Counted from the stretch's first letter, positions 32,639 through 44,044 are shown. The stretch is DNA of 64,000 nucleotides from Cordylochernes scorpioides (GCA_030710605.1 CP092870.1:15600684-15664683); one strand, 5' to 3'. The notes: a model not told the origin generated them from the sequence alone. Program-made: numbers and translations.

Positions 32639-32800
32639 GGCATATCTTGAACAGGGGTACATATGCTTTTCAGAAGGCAGAGCGCCATCTGGTGGAACAG
32701 AATCAACTAAACATTGATTTAGCCTGTTCCCTGATATTTGGCCAACCTCATTTCTTGATAAATCAAGAAAAGCCATCCACGAACGCGTTTCGCGCGTTTT
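32639..32800. mobile_element. GGCATATCCTGACC fold-back family, one-sided copy
   Basis: GGCATATCTTGAACAGGGGT, the GGCAGAGCGCCATCTGGTGG block and CCTGATATTTGGCCAACC match 39425-39610 closely. The element breaks off in GAACGCGTTTCGCGCG. Confidence 0.7.
32682..32695 (-). promoter_or_regulatory. CTCF-consensus-like site in a mobile element
   Basis: The minus strand reads CCACCAGATGGCGC, which fits every position of CCASYAGRKGGCRS. Whether it is bound is unknown. Confidence 0.35.
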
Positions 32801-33078
32801 ATTATTATTTTTTCTTTTATTTTTTCACATAAAAACATAGTTATGCTTGTATGTATTAACGTAGTTTTTTCTCATTTCCTCCTTTCTTTATTTATGGTTT
32901 CAAGTCATTAGTGAAGTTGGCATCGCAGATCTTCCTCAGATACAAAGGAGAAGCCGAGTCATTTACATAACAAGATCAGGTTAGGACAATGTAAGTTGTA
33001 ATTTATCACGTGTCACCATTATATATGCTAATTAGCCTATTTCTTTCTACAACTTAATCAACTGCTATAGAGAATATA

Positions 33079-33303
33079 ATGGTCATAATTAAGGTTATCA
33101 CCTTGACAACTAATCAGATTTTGTTGGCAGTACCAGAAATATTCTGTGATATCTTTCAGTCTATTTTACTTTCGCTATTTAATCGTCATTCTGAAGATAG
33201 AACATTCGCTGTTAGAAATCCATTGTTTATAAGTGCGTTCTTTGTCGTTTTATTATATCAAAATGACTGGGTAATCTCTATTAATTATTGGTTTGGCAAG
33301 TAG
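33079..33303 (+). CDS. Hypothetical 74-residue hydrophobic frame
   Basis: The frame begins MVIIKVITLTTNQILLAVPEI and contains a hydrophobic stretch (LFISAFFVVLLY) that could span a membrane. No family is recognised and no splice or promoter context supports it. Chance is a real possibility. Confidence 0.15.
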   Translation: MVIIKVITLTTNQILLAVPEIFCDIFQSILLSLFNRHSEDRTFAVRNPLFISAFFVVLLYQNDWVISINYWFGK

Positions 33304-33509
33304 AAAAAAGTTGTGGAAGATAGATACATAATGAAAAATATTTGCATATTAATGCCTTTAACTTCATATTCTTGGGAGAAGTTGAGACTTAGTTACATTC
33401 CGATCTATCAGGTGGGGTATTTCTTGGACGAAATTGAAGTGGGATGGTGTTTTTTTTGTAATAATTATTTTGCAATGTGTTTCTTTTAAGATATCAAATA
33501 TTATATATA

Positions 33510-33600
33510 CAGACCTTAATGCAACGATAAAGTTATTGAATGAGATGCTCGGCTCATCAGTAGTGAACCTTGTTGTTTTGTTGGATTTCTAGACGGTATT
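33510..33600. mobile_element. Decayed half of a TTTCTACTGCCC-family fold-back
   Basis: CTTAATGCAACGATAAAGTTATT and GGCTCATCAGTAGTGAACC resemble the arm and loop at 3180-3245. Confidence 0.35.
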
Positions 33601-33929
33601 CCGCTAGCTATCTAGTTACAGAACAATATCGATTTGGTTGTGGATCATTCAGCCAATGGGAATTAAGAGTCTTCAGGTTAGAAAGTCTCTTTACCTTTGA
33701 CTTTATAAAACAATAACTCGGGATGGGAAGTTATGATTTTGAGAGAAACGTATGCAGCTTAATCCAATTATATTTTTAAAAGTCTGTCTCTCTATCCGCT
33801 GGGTTATCTTGCTGTGAGATTGATAAGTACATGTAACAGCAATTTGAATTGATGGGATTTGTTCCAATTAGTTAGACTTATTAATTAATAACTTTATACA
33901 GGTAATTATTATAGAAAATTCCGCTAGAG

Positions 33930-34112
33930 CAGGGGTCGGCAAACTGCGGCTTGCGACCCACATGCGGCTCTTTATATAGTTCCTTACGCAAATACTATTC
34001 AGGCGATTGCTATTTATTGTTGACAAGAAAAACATTTTGTGGCTCTTCAAAAAATTTGAAATTTTGTAAACTGTATTTTTGACTCTTCCTACTCAAAGAT
34101 TGCCGACCCCTG
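33930..34112. mobile_element. hAT-type MITE, CAGGGGTCGGCAA ends
   Basis: CAGGGGTCGGCAAACTGCGG pairs with ATTGCCGACCCCTG. The flanks CGCTAGAG and CCGTAGAG are a plausible, slightly decayed 8-bp target duplication. CAGGGGTCGGCAA ends plus 8-bp duplications are typical of hAT non-autonomous elements. Confidence 0.75.
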
Positions 34113-34119
34113 CCGTAGA

Positions 34120-34540
34120 GAGTTAGCCGCTTAATTTATATGTCAGAACTTAATAGCACAAAAATTACAATTATTTGAACAAAACGTCCCAAAGGTTATT
34201 TTTTATTATTCGGATCCTATCGACTTGAATTTAGAGGACCATCACAATAAAAACCAACTCGCAAATAATTTGAGATGAAGAGGGTTTGAGGAAGAAAATT
34301 TGTAATTTAAAATATTTACTTATTTTGATCAAATAATGCATAGAATATTTCTATATAGAATGAACCTATTGATGTGTATTTTCATCCTAAGGCGATAATG
34401 AACAATACATAGATGACTATTCTAGCTTCAAAAACGTCTGTATCTAAAAATTGTAATATCGAAATAAAAAATAAATAAAAATGATTTGAGAATGTGAGAT
34501 AAAATGATAACATTCCAGTCTACAGATGTTGCATTCCTAT
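34120..34540. other. Unassigned AT-rich spacer before the satellite
   Basis: No gene or repeat was recognised. Confidence 0.4.
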
Positions 34541-34544
34541 CCTT

Positions 34545-37070
34545 ATATGGCAGCGAGAACTTAATATCTACACGGTGACTCTGTATACAGCTTACATTCC
34601 TATCGGCGGCGAGAACCCAATATCTACATGGTGACTCTGTATACAGCTTACATTCCTATCGGCGGCGAGGACCCAATATCTACACGGTGACTCTGTATAC
34701 AGCTTACATTCCTATCGGCAGCGAGAACTTAATATCTACGCGGTGACTATGTATACAGCTTACATTCCTATCGGCGGCGAGAACCCAATATTTACACGGT
34801 GACTCTGTATACAGCTTACATTCCTATCGGCAGCGAGAACTTAATATCTACGCGGTGACTATGTATACAGCTTACATTCCTATCGGCGGCGAGAACCCAA
34901 TATTTACACGGTGACTCTGTATACAGCTTACATTCCTATCGGCAGCGAGAACTTAATATCTACACGGTGACTATGTATACAGCTTACATTCCTATCGGCG
35001 GCGAGAACCCAATATTTACACGGTGACTCTGTATACAGCTTACATTCCTATCGGCAGCGAGAACCCAATATCTACACGGTGACTCTGTATACAGCTTACA
35101 TTCCTATCGGCGGCGAGAACCCAATATCTACACGGTGACTCTGTATACAGCTTACATTCCTATCGGCGGCGAGAACCCAATATCTACACGGTGACTCTGT
35201 ATACAGCTTACATTCCTATCGGCGGCGAGAACCCAATATCTACACGGTGACTCTGTATACAGCTTACATTCCTATCGGCGGCGAGAACCCAATATTTACA
35301 CGGTGACTCTGTATACAGCTTACATTCCTATCGGCGGCGAGAACCCAATATCTACACGGTGACTCTGTATACAGCTTACATTCCTATCGGCGGCGAGAAC
35401 CCAATATCTACACAGTGACTCTGTATACAGCTTACATTCCTATCGGCGGCGAGAACCCAATATCTACACGGTGACTCTGTATACAGCTTACATTCCTATC
35501 GGCGGCGAGAACCCAATATCTACACAGTGACTCTGTATACAGCTTACATTCCTATCGGCGGCGAGAACCCAATATCTACACGGTGACTCTGTATACAGCT
35601 TACATTCCTATCGGCGGCGAGAACCCAATATCTACACGGTGACTCTGTATACAGCTTACATTCCTATCGGCGGCGAGAACCCAATATCTACACGGTGACT
35701 CTGTATACAGCTTACATTCCTATCGGCGGCGAGAACCCAATATTTACACGGTGACTCTGTATACAGCTTACATTCCTATCGGCGGCGAGGACCCAATATC
35801 TACACGGTGACTCTGTATACAGCTTACATTCCTATCGGCGGTGAGAACCCAATATCTACACGGTGACTCTGTATACAGCTTACATTCCTATCGGCGGCGA
35901 GAATCCAATATCTACACGGTGACTCTGTATACAGCTTACATTCCTATCGGCGGCGAGAATCCAATATCTACACGGTGACTCTGTATACAGCTTACATTCC
36001 TATCGGCGGCGAGAATCCAATATCTACACGGTGACTCTGTATACAGCTTACATTCCTATCAGCGGCGAAAACCCAATATCTACACGGTGACTATGTATAC
36101 AGCTTACATTCCTATCGGCGGAGAGAACCCAATATCTACACGGTGACTCTGTATACAGTTTACATTCCTATCGGCGGCGAGAACCCAATATCTACACGGT
36201 GACTCTGTATACAGCTTACATTCCTGTCGGCGGCGAGAACCCAATATCTACACGGTGACTCTGTATACAGCTTACATTCCTGTCGGCGGCGAGAACCCAA
36301 TATCCACACGGTGACTCTGTATACAGCTTACATTCCTATCGGCGGCGAGAACCCAATATCCACACGGTGACTCTGTATACAGCTTACATTCCTATCGGCG
36401 GTGAGAACCCAATATCTACACGGTGACTCTGTATACAGCTTACATTCCTATCGGCGGCGAGGACCCAATATCTACACGGTGACTCTGTATACAGCTTACA
36501 TTCCTATCGGCGGCGAGGACCCAATATCTACACGGTGACTCTGTATACAGCTTACATTCCTATCGGCGGCGAGGACCCAATATCTACACGGTGACTCTGT
36601 ATACAGCTTACATTCCTATCGGCGGCGAGAATCCAATATCTACACGGTGACTATGTATACAGCTTACATTCCTGTCGGCGGCGAGAACCCAATATCCACA
36701 CGGTGACTCTGTATACAGCTTACATTCCTATCGGCGGCGAGAACCCAATATCCACACGGTGACTCTGTATACAGCTTACATTCCTATCGGCGGTGAGAAC
36801 CCAATATCTACACGGTGACTCTGTATACAGCTTACATTCCTATCGGCGGCGAGGACCCAATATCTACACGGTGACTCTGTATACAGCTTACATTCCTATC
36901 GGCGGCGAGGACCCAATATCTACACGGTGACTCTGTATACAGCTTACATTCCTATCGGCGGCGAGAATCCAATATCTACACGGTGACTATGTATACAGCT
37001 TACATTCCTATCGGCGGCGAGAACCCAATATCTACACGGTGACTATGTATACAGCTTACATTCCTATCCT
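34545..37070. repeat. 56-bp satellite array, about 45 units
   Basis: The consensus unit begins TCGGCGGCGAGAACCCAATA, continues TCTACACGGTGACTCTGTAT and ends ACAGCTTACATTCCTA. Each unit holds the 10-bp palindrome CTGTATACAG. Since 56 is not a multiple of 3, it is not a protein repeat. Two local higher-order patterns are visible: an alternating two-unit block at 34690-35040, and a repeated six- to seven-unit block at 36280-36660 and 36670-37000. These point to unequal exchange. Confidence 0.95.
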
Positions 37071-37365
37071 TATGCGGTAGGAGTGGGAGCCAGTAGGTGA
37101 AGGTTGCCGTTGATGTGTGGGAGGACCATTCCCCCGGATGGCTCTGCCCACCACAACGGCCTTGTCGCCTCGATGTCGCAAATGTCCACTTGCACAACTT
37201 CGATCCTGTTAAGTAACTGGTTGAAATGATCTCGAGTGAATTCCATGATGTTCTGCACCTACTTCCGTGAAAACCCTGTGCCGTTTGGACGCAAGTTAAT
37301 GTGTCCAGGTGCATCCACTTCTTATTTCGACTTAATCTAAATTTAGATTCATCCTGGCGTATCAC
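37000..37365 (-). pseudogene. Unassigned coding-like remnant (possible transposase)
   Basis: Minus strand, next to the satellite edge. One frame starts with QDESKFRLSRN, which resembles the second catalytic block of Tc1/mariner transposases. An overlapping frame reads IMEFTRDHFNQLLNRIEVVQ and looks protein-like, so a frameshift may join them. The 5' side dissolves after about 37365 and the 3' side is satellite. The family assignment is a guess. Confidence 0.25.
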
Positions 37366-37379
37366 ATAGAGTGAGAAAC

Positions 37380-38670
37380 ATAGTAAATTATTATATATCC
37401 TTCAAATTTTTATTTTTTCTGACTTAGTCATCACATTCCTGGCCCCATCGACCTTTTTTGAAAGGGATCATCGGGCGCCAGGCCTCCCCGTCCAAGCCAG
37501 ATATTCGAATCGTAAATTCAACAAACCGAGACAAGTTTGACCAGCTCAGTCTCGTGAGTGGAAGTCATCAGCGCCTTTAAGGCTGATTACCTCTCTCTCC
37601 AATATGGTGAGATTCCACCTTGAACTCCTGCTTCTTGCTCTCTTCACTCCACGACTGATCAACTCAACAACTTCATCTTGATCTTCAGTCTGTCATAGAG
37701 ATATGTTTCCTGGATACTTGAATTCAATTCAGTCTGCACTCTTTGACCGACCCAAATTAATTTCAACTACGAGCATTCGAGCTCTCGTTCTTCAGCGGGA
37801 AAAGGTGATATAACGCGGGAGGGAGCGATTTATGGAATTCACTATGGCTTTACAATATTGTCTATATGATGTAACAGTTCCGGAATTTCTATTTTCTTGT
37901 TGATACCATTTTTAAGATATTAGGGATTCTAGAGTCACTACATTTCTGATTTGGTAGATATGTTACTGTAATGGCAGGTAGGATTTTCCATATTGTATTA
38001 TGGCCAGTAATTGCTATAGGCTGATAAATTAGAGATCTGGGATCTTGACTTCTTCTATAATAATATATCTAGCCACCTGAGATAGAAGCAATTGATTCAA
38101 CACTATATTTCAAACATAGCAGAAACTCATAAACTATTACTCTACAGTGTCTTTGACACCTAGCAATTGATTCCAGCTAATTCAACTTATTTTTCTTTAT
38201 TAGCATACGGCCAAACACATGCTATAATCCAAGTTAGCTAATTCCCAATGATGATGGCTACAGGTAAATGACGATGTTCCTCTGACGTCAATGGACACTT
38301 CTCGGTCAGTATACGAGTGTAGGATATCGATTGGATACAGTATTTCGAGGGATTGTTCCTTTTTTGCCACTTCCTTCATTTAGAAAATGTCGAGAAATTC
38401 ATGTATATATATTCAGCAATGTTCAAAAAATGTCGTGAAAACGACACGTATATACACATGTGTAAATAATAATTCTAAATATATCAATATTGATATAAGA
38501 AAAAAATATTGAAATTAACGTACGAATAATTTAATTAAAAGCATTTTACATATCTCCTGTTCTTGTAGTTCTTCATACCTGATTAAACTATCAGGATTTT
38601 CTAGAAATTGAAAATTCTCTAAAATATTTTCATTTTCGTATCTCTTTGCAAACTATTGATGTGCAAATCA
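37380..38670. other. Unassigned region; GC-richer patch with a signal-like mini-ORF
   Basis: At 37440-37830 the sequence is richer in G+C. An ATG at 37604 opens a 25-codon frame, MVRFHLELLLLALFTPRLIN, that looks like a secretion signal, then stops. No matching downstream exon was found. The remainder is AT-rich. Confidence 0.3.
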
Positions 38671-38678
38671 TTGAAATA

Positions 38679-38816
38679 CAGGGTGACCCATATATCCCGG
38701 ACCCTTTTATTTTTTTAAATTAAAAATTAAAAAGCAAACTAATAGTTATAGTATTCTAGTTTTCCTTTTAATTTTTAATAATGAAATAAAAAAATTCGGG
38801 ACTAAAGGCCACCCTG
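38679..38816. mobile_element. Short mariner-type MITE, CAGGGTGACCC ends
   Basis: CAGGGTGACCCATATATCCCG and CGGGACTAAAGGCCACCCTG are inverted, with TA on both sides. The 138-bp body is AT-rich and itself nearly palindromic. Confidence 0.75.
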
Positions 38817-38824
38817 TATTTGAA

Positions 38825-39420
38825 ATGACTTTTTAAAAAATACAGATCCAGGTACGACTTTTCTTCTTTCCTCTTCTAAATATTTTACTAGGTCGTCAAT
38901 TAACTCCAACTACAAAACTCTATTTGTCGACAATTGTTTACGTCTGTTTCTTTCTCAATTTTGTGATAGAGTCTATGGATCTTTAACATGGAGTTTTCTA
39001 AAGAAATCCCTGAGTGAAGTTCATTTACTCAACCTATGTAACTTTTACTATGTACTTAAATATCTATGTAATTATTACATAGTTATAAATAAAACATGGA
39101 ATCTCCACATGTCTTCCCTGGTCAACACTATCAGGACATAAGACGTATAGAATTACACAGAATTCTTCTATTTCATCTTAAAAACGCACATATATTATAT
39201 ATGTTATATTTTTAAAATAGGCAGTGGGTAGTATTTAGGTAAAAATGATATAATAAATATAAAATGTTAAAGTTTAATTGACTTAATATTATTTTAATTG
39301 GCTTTTAAGTTTATGGAATTTTGCTTTTGTGTGCAGTCTTGTTTTATTAAAAAAAAATGATTGAATATTGAATATTTGCTAGTTTCTTTAATTTATTGAA
39401 AGGTTTATATATCAAAAATA
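38825..39420. other. Unassigned AT-rich sequence
   Basis: No supported feature. Confidence 0.4.
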
Positions 39421-39424
39421 AAAA

Positions 39425-39610
39425 TGGCATATCCTGACCAGGAGCACATGTGCTTTACAGAAGGCAGAGCGCCATCTGGTGGAACAGAAATCAACTAAAC
39501 ATTGATTTAGCCTGTTCCCTGATATTTGGCCAACCCAATTTCTTGAAAAATCAAGAAAAGCCATCAACGAACGCGTTTGGCGCTTTTTGGCGCTCGTCGC
39601 GTTTTTCAGG
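39425..39610. mobile_element. GGCATATCCTGACC fold-back family, one-sided copy
   Basis: GGCATATCCTGACCAGGAGC, ACATGTGCTTTACAG and the GCGCCATCTGGTGG block at 39469-39482 are present. It is close to the copy at 32639 and breaks off at the same GAACGCGTTTGGCGC region, so both derive from one truncated master. Confidence 0.7.
39469..39482 (-). promoter_or_regulatory. CTCF-consensus-like site in a mobile element
   Basis: The minus strand reads CCACCAGATGGCGC, a full match to CCASYAGRKGGCRS. Confidence 0.35.
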
Positions 39611-39654
39611 TTTATATATGTAATGGAATAACAAAGGAAGGTTTATTATACGAT

Positions 39655-39775
39655 GTATTAGCGCGCCATCTGTTATGAGAAATTTTAACTATTTTTGACG
39701 CGTTTGATTCTTTTTCAAATAAATCAATTTTCTACTGCCCTTACTGTAATGATAAAATAATGGGAGTTCATTATA
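39655..39775. mobile_element. One arm of a TTTCTACTGCCC/ACGCGT fold-back
   Basis: GATGTATTAGCGCGCCATCTG, GACGCGTTTGATTC and TTTTCTACTGCCCTTACTG match the left arm at 3095. Confidence 0.6.
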
Positions 39776-39939
39776 ACAAATATTTGAAAAACAAATAAAT
39801 ATTCTTCAGATATATTTCTAGTTTTGACGACAACAACAAAAATAATGAAGTTATCTATGCTGAGGTTTTTATAAATATTTACATATTTACAAAAGGTGCC
39901 GGCCAAAAGAAAAAACAAGGATTTATATAGTATAAAGCC

Positions 39940-39953
39940 GCGCCATCTGGTGG
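39940..39953 (-). promoter_or_regulatory. CTCF-consensus-like site, isolated
   Basis: GCGCCATCTGGTGG (minus CCACCAGATGGCGC) occurs outside any element recognised here; it may be the end of another. Confidence 0.3.
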
Positions 39954-40934
39954 TCGAATTTACAGAGTTTGTTCTCTAGAAAATATAATTTAAAATAATT
40001 TGTATATAACAACTATATAACTTGTCAAACAGCTCTACAATCTATGTCACAAATGCACAAAATGTCAACAGTGAAAGTCAGTTAGACAGACATAAGGAAC
40101 ACAGCCGGTAACTGTCCTTGGACATGAGGGTTGAGCAGGTGACGCATTCTCTCGCCTACTAACCTCGCATTATTTCCTCCTTTACTTTTTATTGGAATAA
40201 AACTTTGGCAGCTTCGATTCTTCCTTCCTTCCCACACGCCTTGGTGTCGCCGTTGGCAAGCGGAATGCTTAGATTGTACTGGATGATTTGTTATGTTCTC
40301 TCACTTTTATATCAAATTTACTGATTAAAATAAATTCTGGTTTTCAAACTGGAGTTTTAAGATGACTATGAATGATTTTTCAAGAGTCTTTTTCAAGGTC
40401 TTTCAAGAGTACAGAGTCAACAACGGTTTAATTGCTTTAGGCCCTAGTGATTTAATTTCAAGTAAGGACACATATATAAAATTTAATTTCCTTTGTAAAT
40501 ATTTTTTGGACTTCATTAAGAAAAATGGTCTTTGATGTAACGATCTCAAGGAAATATTGGACATATAATGGTTGTAAACAATATATAGGTGTATGCGTGT
40601 ATATGTGTGTACATATGTATATATATATTTTTTAATTTAATGATGTAACTGTAAATAAAATTCAAGAAATATCTCTATATGTAAATAACATTTTTGAATC
40701 TTTCTAAGTCGCTTTCTGTGTATCTTTCCATGTTGAATATTTTCTTTGTTATATATATTTGTATGTACATTTAGCGCAAGTGTCCTTAGGGGGACATAGC
40801 GTTTTGAATTGAAATAAAAAAATAAAAAAATAAATGAATGATTTTTTATAATAAAAAAAATTATATGATACACTTATTTATATTTAGACGAAAAAACGAA
40901 ATAAAGAAGAAGAGTTTCTTTTATTATAAATATA

Positions 40935-42018
40935 TCAGCAAGCTTTCGGGCAAAAAACCCTTCTACAGGCGTGTTATAATTAGAGAGATATTAAGAATTA
41001 ATTTATAAATAATTTTCTATGCTTGGAGTTTGAAACTATAGGGGAATATGCCAATGTAAACACCCGCTCACACGACCACCTCAAAACCCAAGTAATATTG
41101 ATTTTTAGCTATCTTGTTGAGGTTATTACTGCAAGGTCAAGAGAGCACGATATGCATCTGGAAGTTCTATTTTTCGGTTAATGCTGTTATGTCTGTGGGA
41201 TTCTATTGACTCGAGAACTAATCGTTGGTGCTGGTTATGAATGTTTCTATAATGTATAGTGGGGTGGTTGGTGTTAAAAGGATGGCCAGTATTGAGAGTG
41301 TGCTGATAAAGGAGGGACCTGGTGTCATGATTGGAGATGTTTCGAGAATGTTCAGACATTCTGATGGCAACGAATCTACCTGTCTCGCCAACGTATGTGG
41401 CAGAGCATTGCTCACACGAGACAGAGTAGACCGCGCCAACAGAATGGAGGGGATCTGGGGGGGCATACGATTTAGTGTATGGGTGACGGAGGGATGTGAG
41501 CAGGTTGGAGGAGTTCTTATATATGATGCGGATGCCATATGTCTTGAGGCTTCTAGCTATATCAACTGAGGAGGGGGAGTAGGGCAGGAAACATAATGAT
41601 CTATATATTATAGGTGGATTGGAGGGACCAGGTGTATATGAATATCTACTGATAAATTCATGTGGAAATGATGCTTTAGAGAGGTGCGATATGATGAGAT
41701 TTCTCTCTGTTTCTTTGAATATGTCAAGTGAGCAGTGAGTAAATATTCTTTTAGTGAGGGTTCTTATTATGTAATTTTGTGGGAAATAGGACAGTGTGAA
41801 TTAAAATGGGTATAACTGGGGGGACATTGTTTTTATAATAAACTGTGGTGTGGAATGTGGATGCGGTGCGTATTATTAGTATGTCAAGGAATGGGATGAC
41901 CTGGTTTGACTCTATTTCCATAGTGAAGGAGATGTTGGGGTTATAATTATTGAGGGCTGCAAGTATGGTGCTCTCCTGTCCGTTTCTGCATATGCAAAAA
42001 ACGTCATCAATGTAACTT
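40935..42018 (-). pseudogene. Penelope-like element: RT tail and GIY-YIG endonuclease
   Basis: Read on the minus strand, the relic starts at the RT catalytic block (YIDDVFCICRNGQES) and runs through FLDILIIRTASTFHTTVYYK and YIIRTLTKRIFTHCSLDIF. It enters the linker (SRYSYTPGPSNPP) and the GIY-YIG domain (VYSVSCEQC, TYVGETGRFVAIRMSEH), ending in LESIESHRHNSINRKIELP. RT followed by GIY-YIG is diagnostic of Penelope-like elements. A frameshift near YYKNN and one in-frame TAA near 41800 disable it. The 5' RT half is missing, cut at 42018. About 100 bases past the ORF the 3' tail carries a hammerhead-like motif (40938-40972). Confidence 0.85.
40938..40972 (-). ncRNA. Hammerhead-like motif at the Penelope 3' end
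   Basis: The minus strand reads CCTGTAGAAGGG, a T-rich loop, CCCGAAAGCTTGCT. A GGG/CCC stem II lies between CTGTAGA and GAAA. Core base A6 is U, as in the other copies of this family. Confidence 0.4.
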
Positions 42019-42024
42019 ATTTAT

Positions 42025-42560
42025 ATAATCTGGCGATGGGAAAAAGCCGCAATGAGAAGACTGACAAAACTATGGAAAGACCTCAGTATCAGGACGAGAA
42101 CAATGGAGATACTAGTCCGGACACTAGTTTTCTCAGTGGCTACTTATGCTTCAGAGTCATGGACTATAAAATCATCGCTAGATAAGAAAATCGATGCGTT
42201 CGAGATGTATTGCTGGCGAAGAATGCTTTGTATATCTTGGACAGCGTGTAGGACATCGATAATATCACAACTATAGATCTCGGAAGATGACCGACTTCTG
42301 TGGCGTGTACAAAGGAATTGTTTGAGATTCTTCGGTCACATCGCGCGACGCAGGGGAATGGAGTACACCATACTGAACGGAAAGATGTCTGAGCGTCACA
42401 CACCTGGACGCCCGCCGACACGCTTCGTGGACCAATTAAAGGAACTCACTGACTTGACGGTCGCCGAGATGGTACATTGAGCTCAAGACAGAGATGGCTG
42501 GTGTCGCATCATGTTTGGGATATAATACGTACAGTGGGCCACAACGTTCGATCACGAATA
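42025..42560 (+). pseudogene. LINE reverse-transcriptase C-terminal tail with 3' end
   Basis: The 42052-42276 frame (KLWKDLSIRTRTMEILVRTL... CESWT-like ASESWT... CWRRMLCISWT) is the region after the RT catalytic core of many non-LTR elements. After a one-base frame change it continues as RNCLRFFGHIARRRGMEY, HTPGRPPTRFVDQLKEL and AQDRDGWCRIM, with one stop inside. The tail ends in a short TTTATTTATT repeat near 42560, so the 3' terminus is present and the 5' side was lost. It directly abuts the truncated Penelope relic of opposite strand. Confidence 0.85.
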
Positions 42561-42564
42561 AAAT

Positions 42565-43130
42565 GATTTATTTATTTATATAATCAAGGACATAAAATTC
42601 TGGGTGAGCCAATTATCTCTCTCTCTTATCTCTCTCTTTAATTTATTTTATTAATAATAAAATTATTGTCGCCCCTGAAATTGATGACCTTGATTAAAAT
42701 TTGTTTAATTTAGATATAAATAATAAAACGTTTAGACATAATTATTAAAATGGAAATTTTCCATTTCATCCCGTGAATTTAAAATTCCCAAATTTGATTT
42801 AACATTAAGTTTGCCCGAAGTCTTTATTGGAATGATAGGCCGTCTAACATTCGAATTCACCATTTATTCCGAGATTTGAAGTTATTTAGGATACCCTCGC
42901 CAGGATGGAAGCATGCCATATACCGTGATATCTTTTTTTAATTTAACACCATGAAGCATTCATCAGTCGTCAACTAAATTTATTCTGCATATGGCCTATA
43001 GTATTACATGGAAATAATTAAATTAACAAAACTTTATTAAATAAAATAAATCCCAAACAATATCAGTATTTGGTGAACACGCCACGAATTTCTATAAGAA
43101 TTTCAACAGGTCTCTCTCTCCATCTCTGGT
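42565..43130. other. Unassigned AT-rich sequence
   Basis: CTCTCTCTTATCTCTCTCTT near 42620 is a simple repeat; nothing else was recognised. Confidence 0.4.
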
Positions 43131-43136
43131 TTTGAA

Positions 43137-43850
43137 TCAAATGTTTTTAATGTGTGTCTGAGGAAGATCTTTCCAGATAACTTCTATCCGATCCCAAAGG
43201 GCGTCAGTGCTGGATACTGGACGAGCGTCACGAGGGAGTCGCCGACCGATAAAATCCAAGATATGTTCATTGGAGATTCGGAAGGCCTGAAAATAATTCT
43301 TCAACCTTCCCTGCAATAAATGTGCATGAGCATTGTTGTTTTGGAATATATATTCAGGAAAGCGATGGATGAAAGGTACGATCTCTGCTCTATAACTTCC
43401 CTGACGAGTGATGTTGAGAATAACTGCAATAGTCGAGATCCTCCTGACATATGTCTGATTGCAACCGGACCATAACGCTCGGCCTCCGTCCTCTATGACA
43501 CCCTGCATAGTTCATTCCTAAATTTGGCGTTCCCCTCTATGGCGTCCCCTCGGACACCGTTATAGTTCAAATTAAAGCGAGAATCCTCAGAGAAGACATC
43601 TTTTTGCCATACCTCATTCCACGTCCGAGATGACGCTACACTTTAGTTACTGTCATGCGTCTGAGATGTCTGACTCCCGGAATGATATGATATTTCGTCG
43701 TCCATTACAAGTTTTGCCACTAGTGTCTCGAAGCATAGCTGCAGTACCATTATTTCCCACTCGATCTCCAATATCACGATATGGAGAGCACATTTCACCG
43801 AACCCGATCATTCTCCCCTCTTCGAGCTCCGTTACTTGCTTAAATGGAGT
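43137..43850 (-). pseudogene. Tc1-like transposase, heavily decayed but nearly full span
   Basis: The minus strand holds the DNA-binding part (VTELEEGRMIGFGEM, YRDIGDRVGNN) at about 43836-43700. The second catalytic block VFSEDSRFNLNYNGVRGDA is near 43600-43540, and the C-terminal part (YIFQNNNAHAHLLQ, then ILDFIGRRLPRDARP and IWKDLPQTHIKNI) lies at 43370-43137. These match the order in Tc1 transposases. Stops, frame changes and a lost catalytic motif (NNNAHAH where an aspartate is expected) show that it is dead. Terminal inverted repeats were not located. Confidence 0.8.
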
Positions 43851-44044
43851 TCTTTGCCGTCAGCTAGAAATAGTAATTTCAAATGAACTGTTTAACATTG
43901 GCTGAAATAATACACAGTTTGCAAAGCTCCTTTAGTCTTTTATATACATGCTCATTATATTAAAATCTTTGACAAAATTTTATTTGAAAAAAGACTTATC
44001 TTTGAATTTTTAAAATATAATCTATATATGTAATTAGGTAATAA

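Noticed and set aside
34545..37070. CRISPR array
   Set aside because: The 56-bp units are head-to-tail with no unique spacers, and the genome is clearly eukaryotic. It is a satellite.
42052..42276. Complete 74-residue host gene
   Set aside because: Its residues match the region after the catalytic core of LINE reverse transcriptases, and the reading continues with LINE-like sequence after a frame change.
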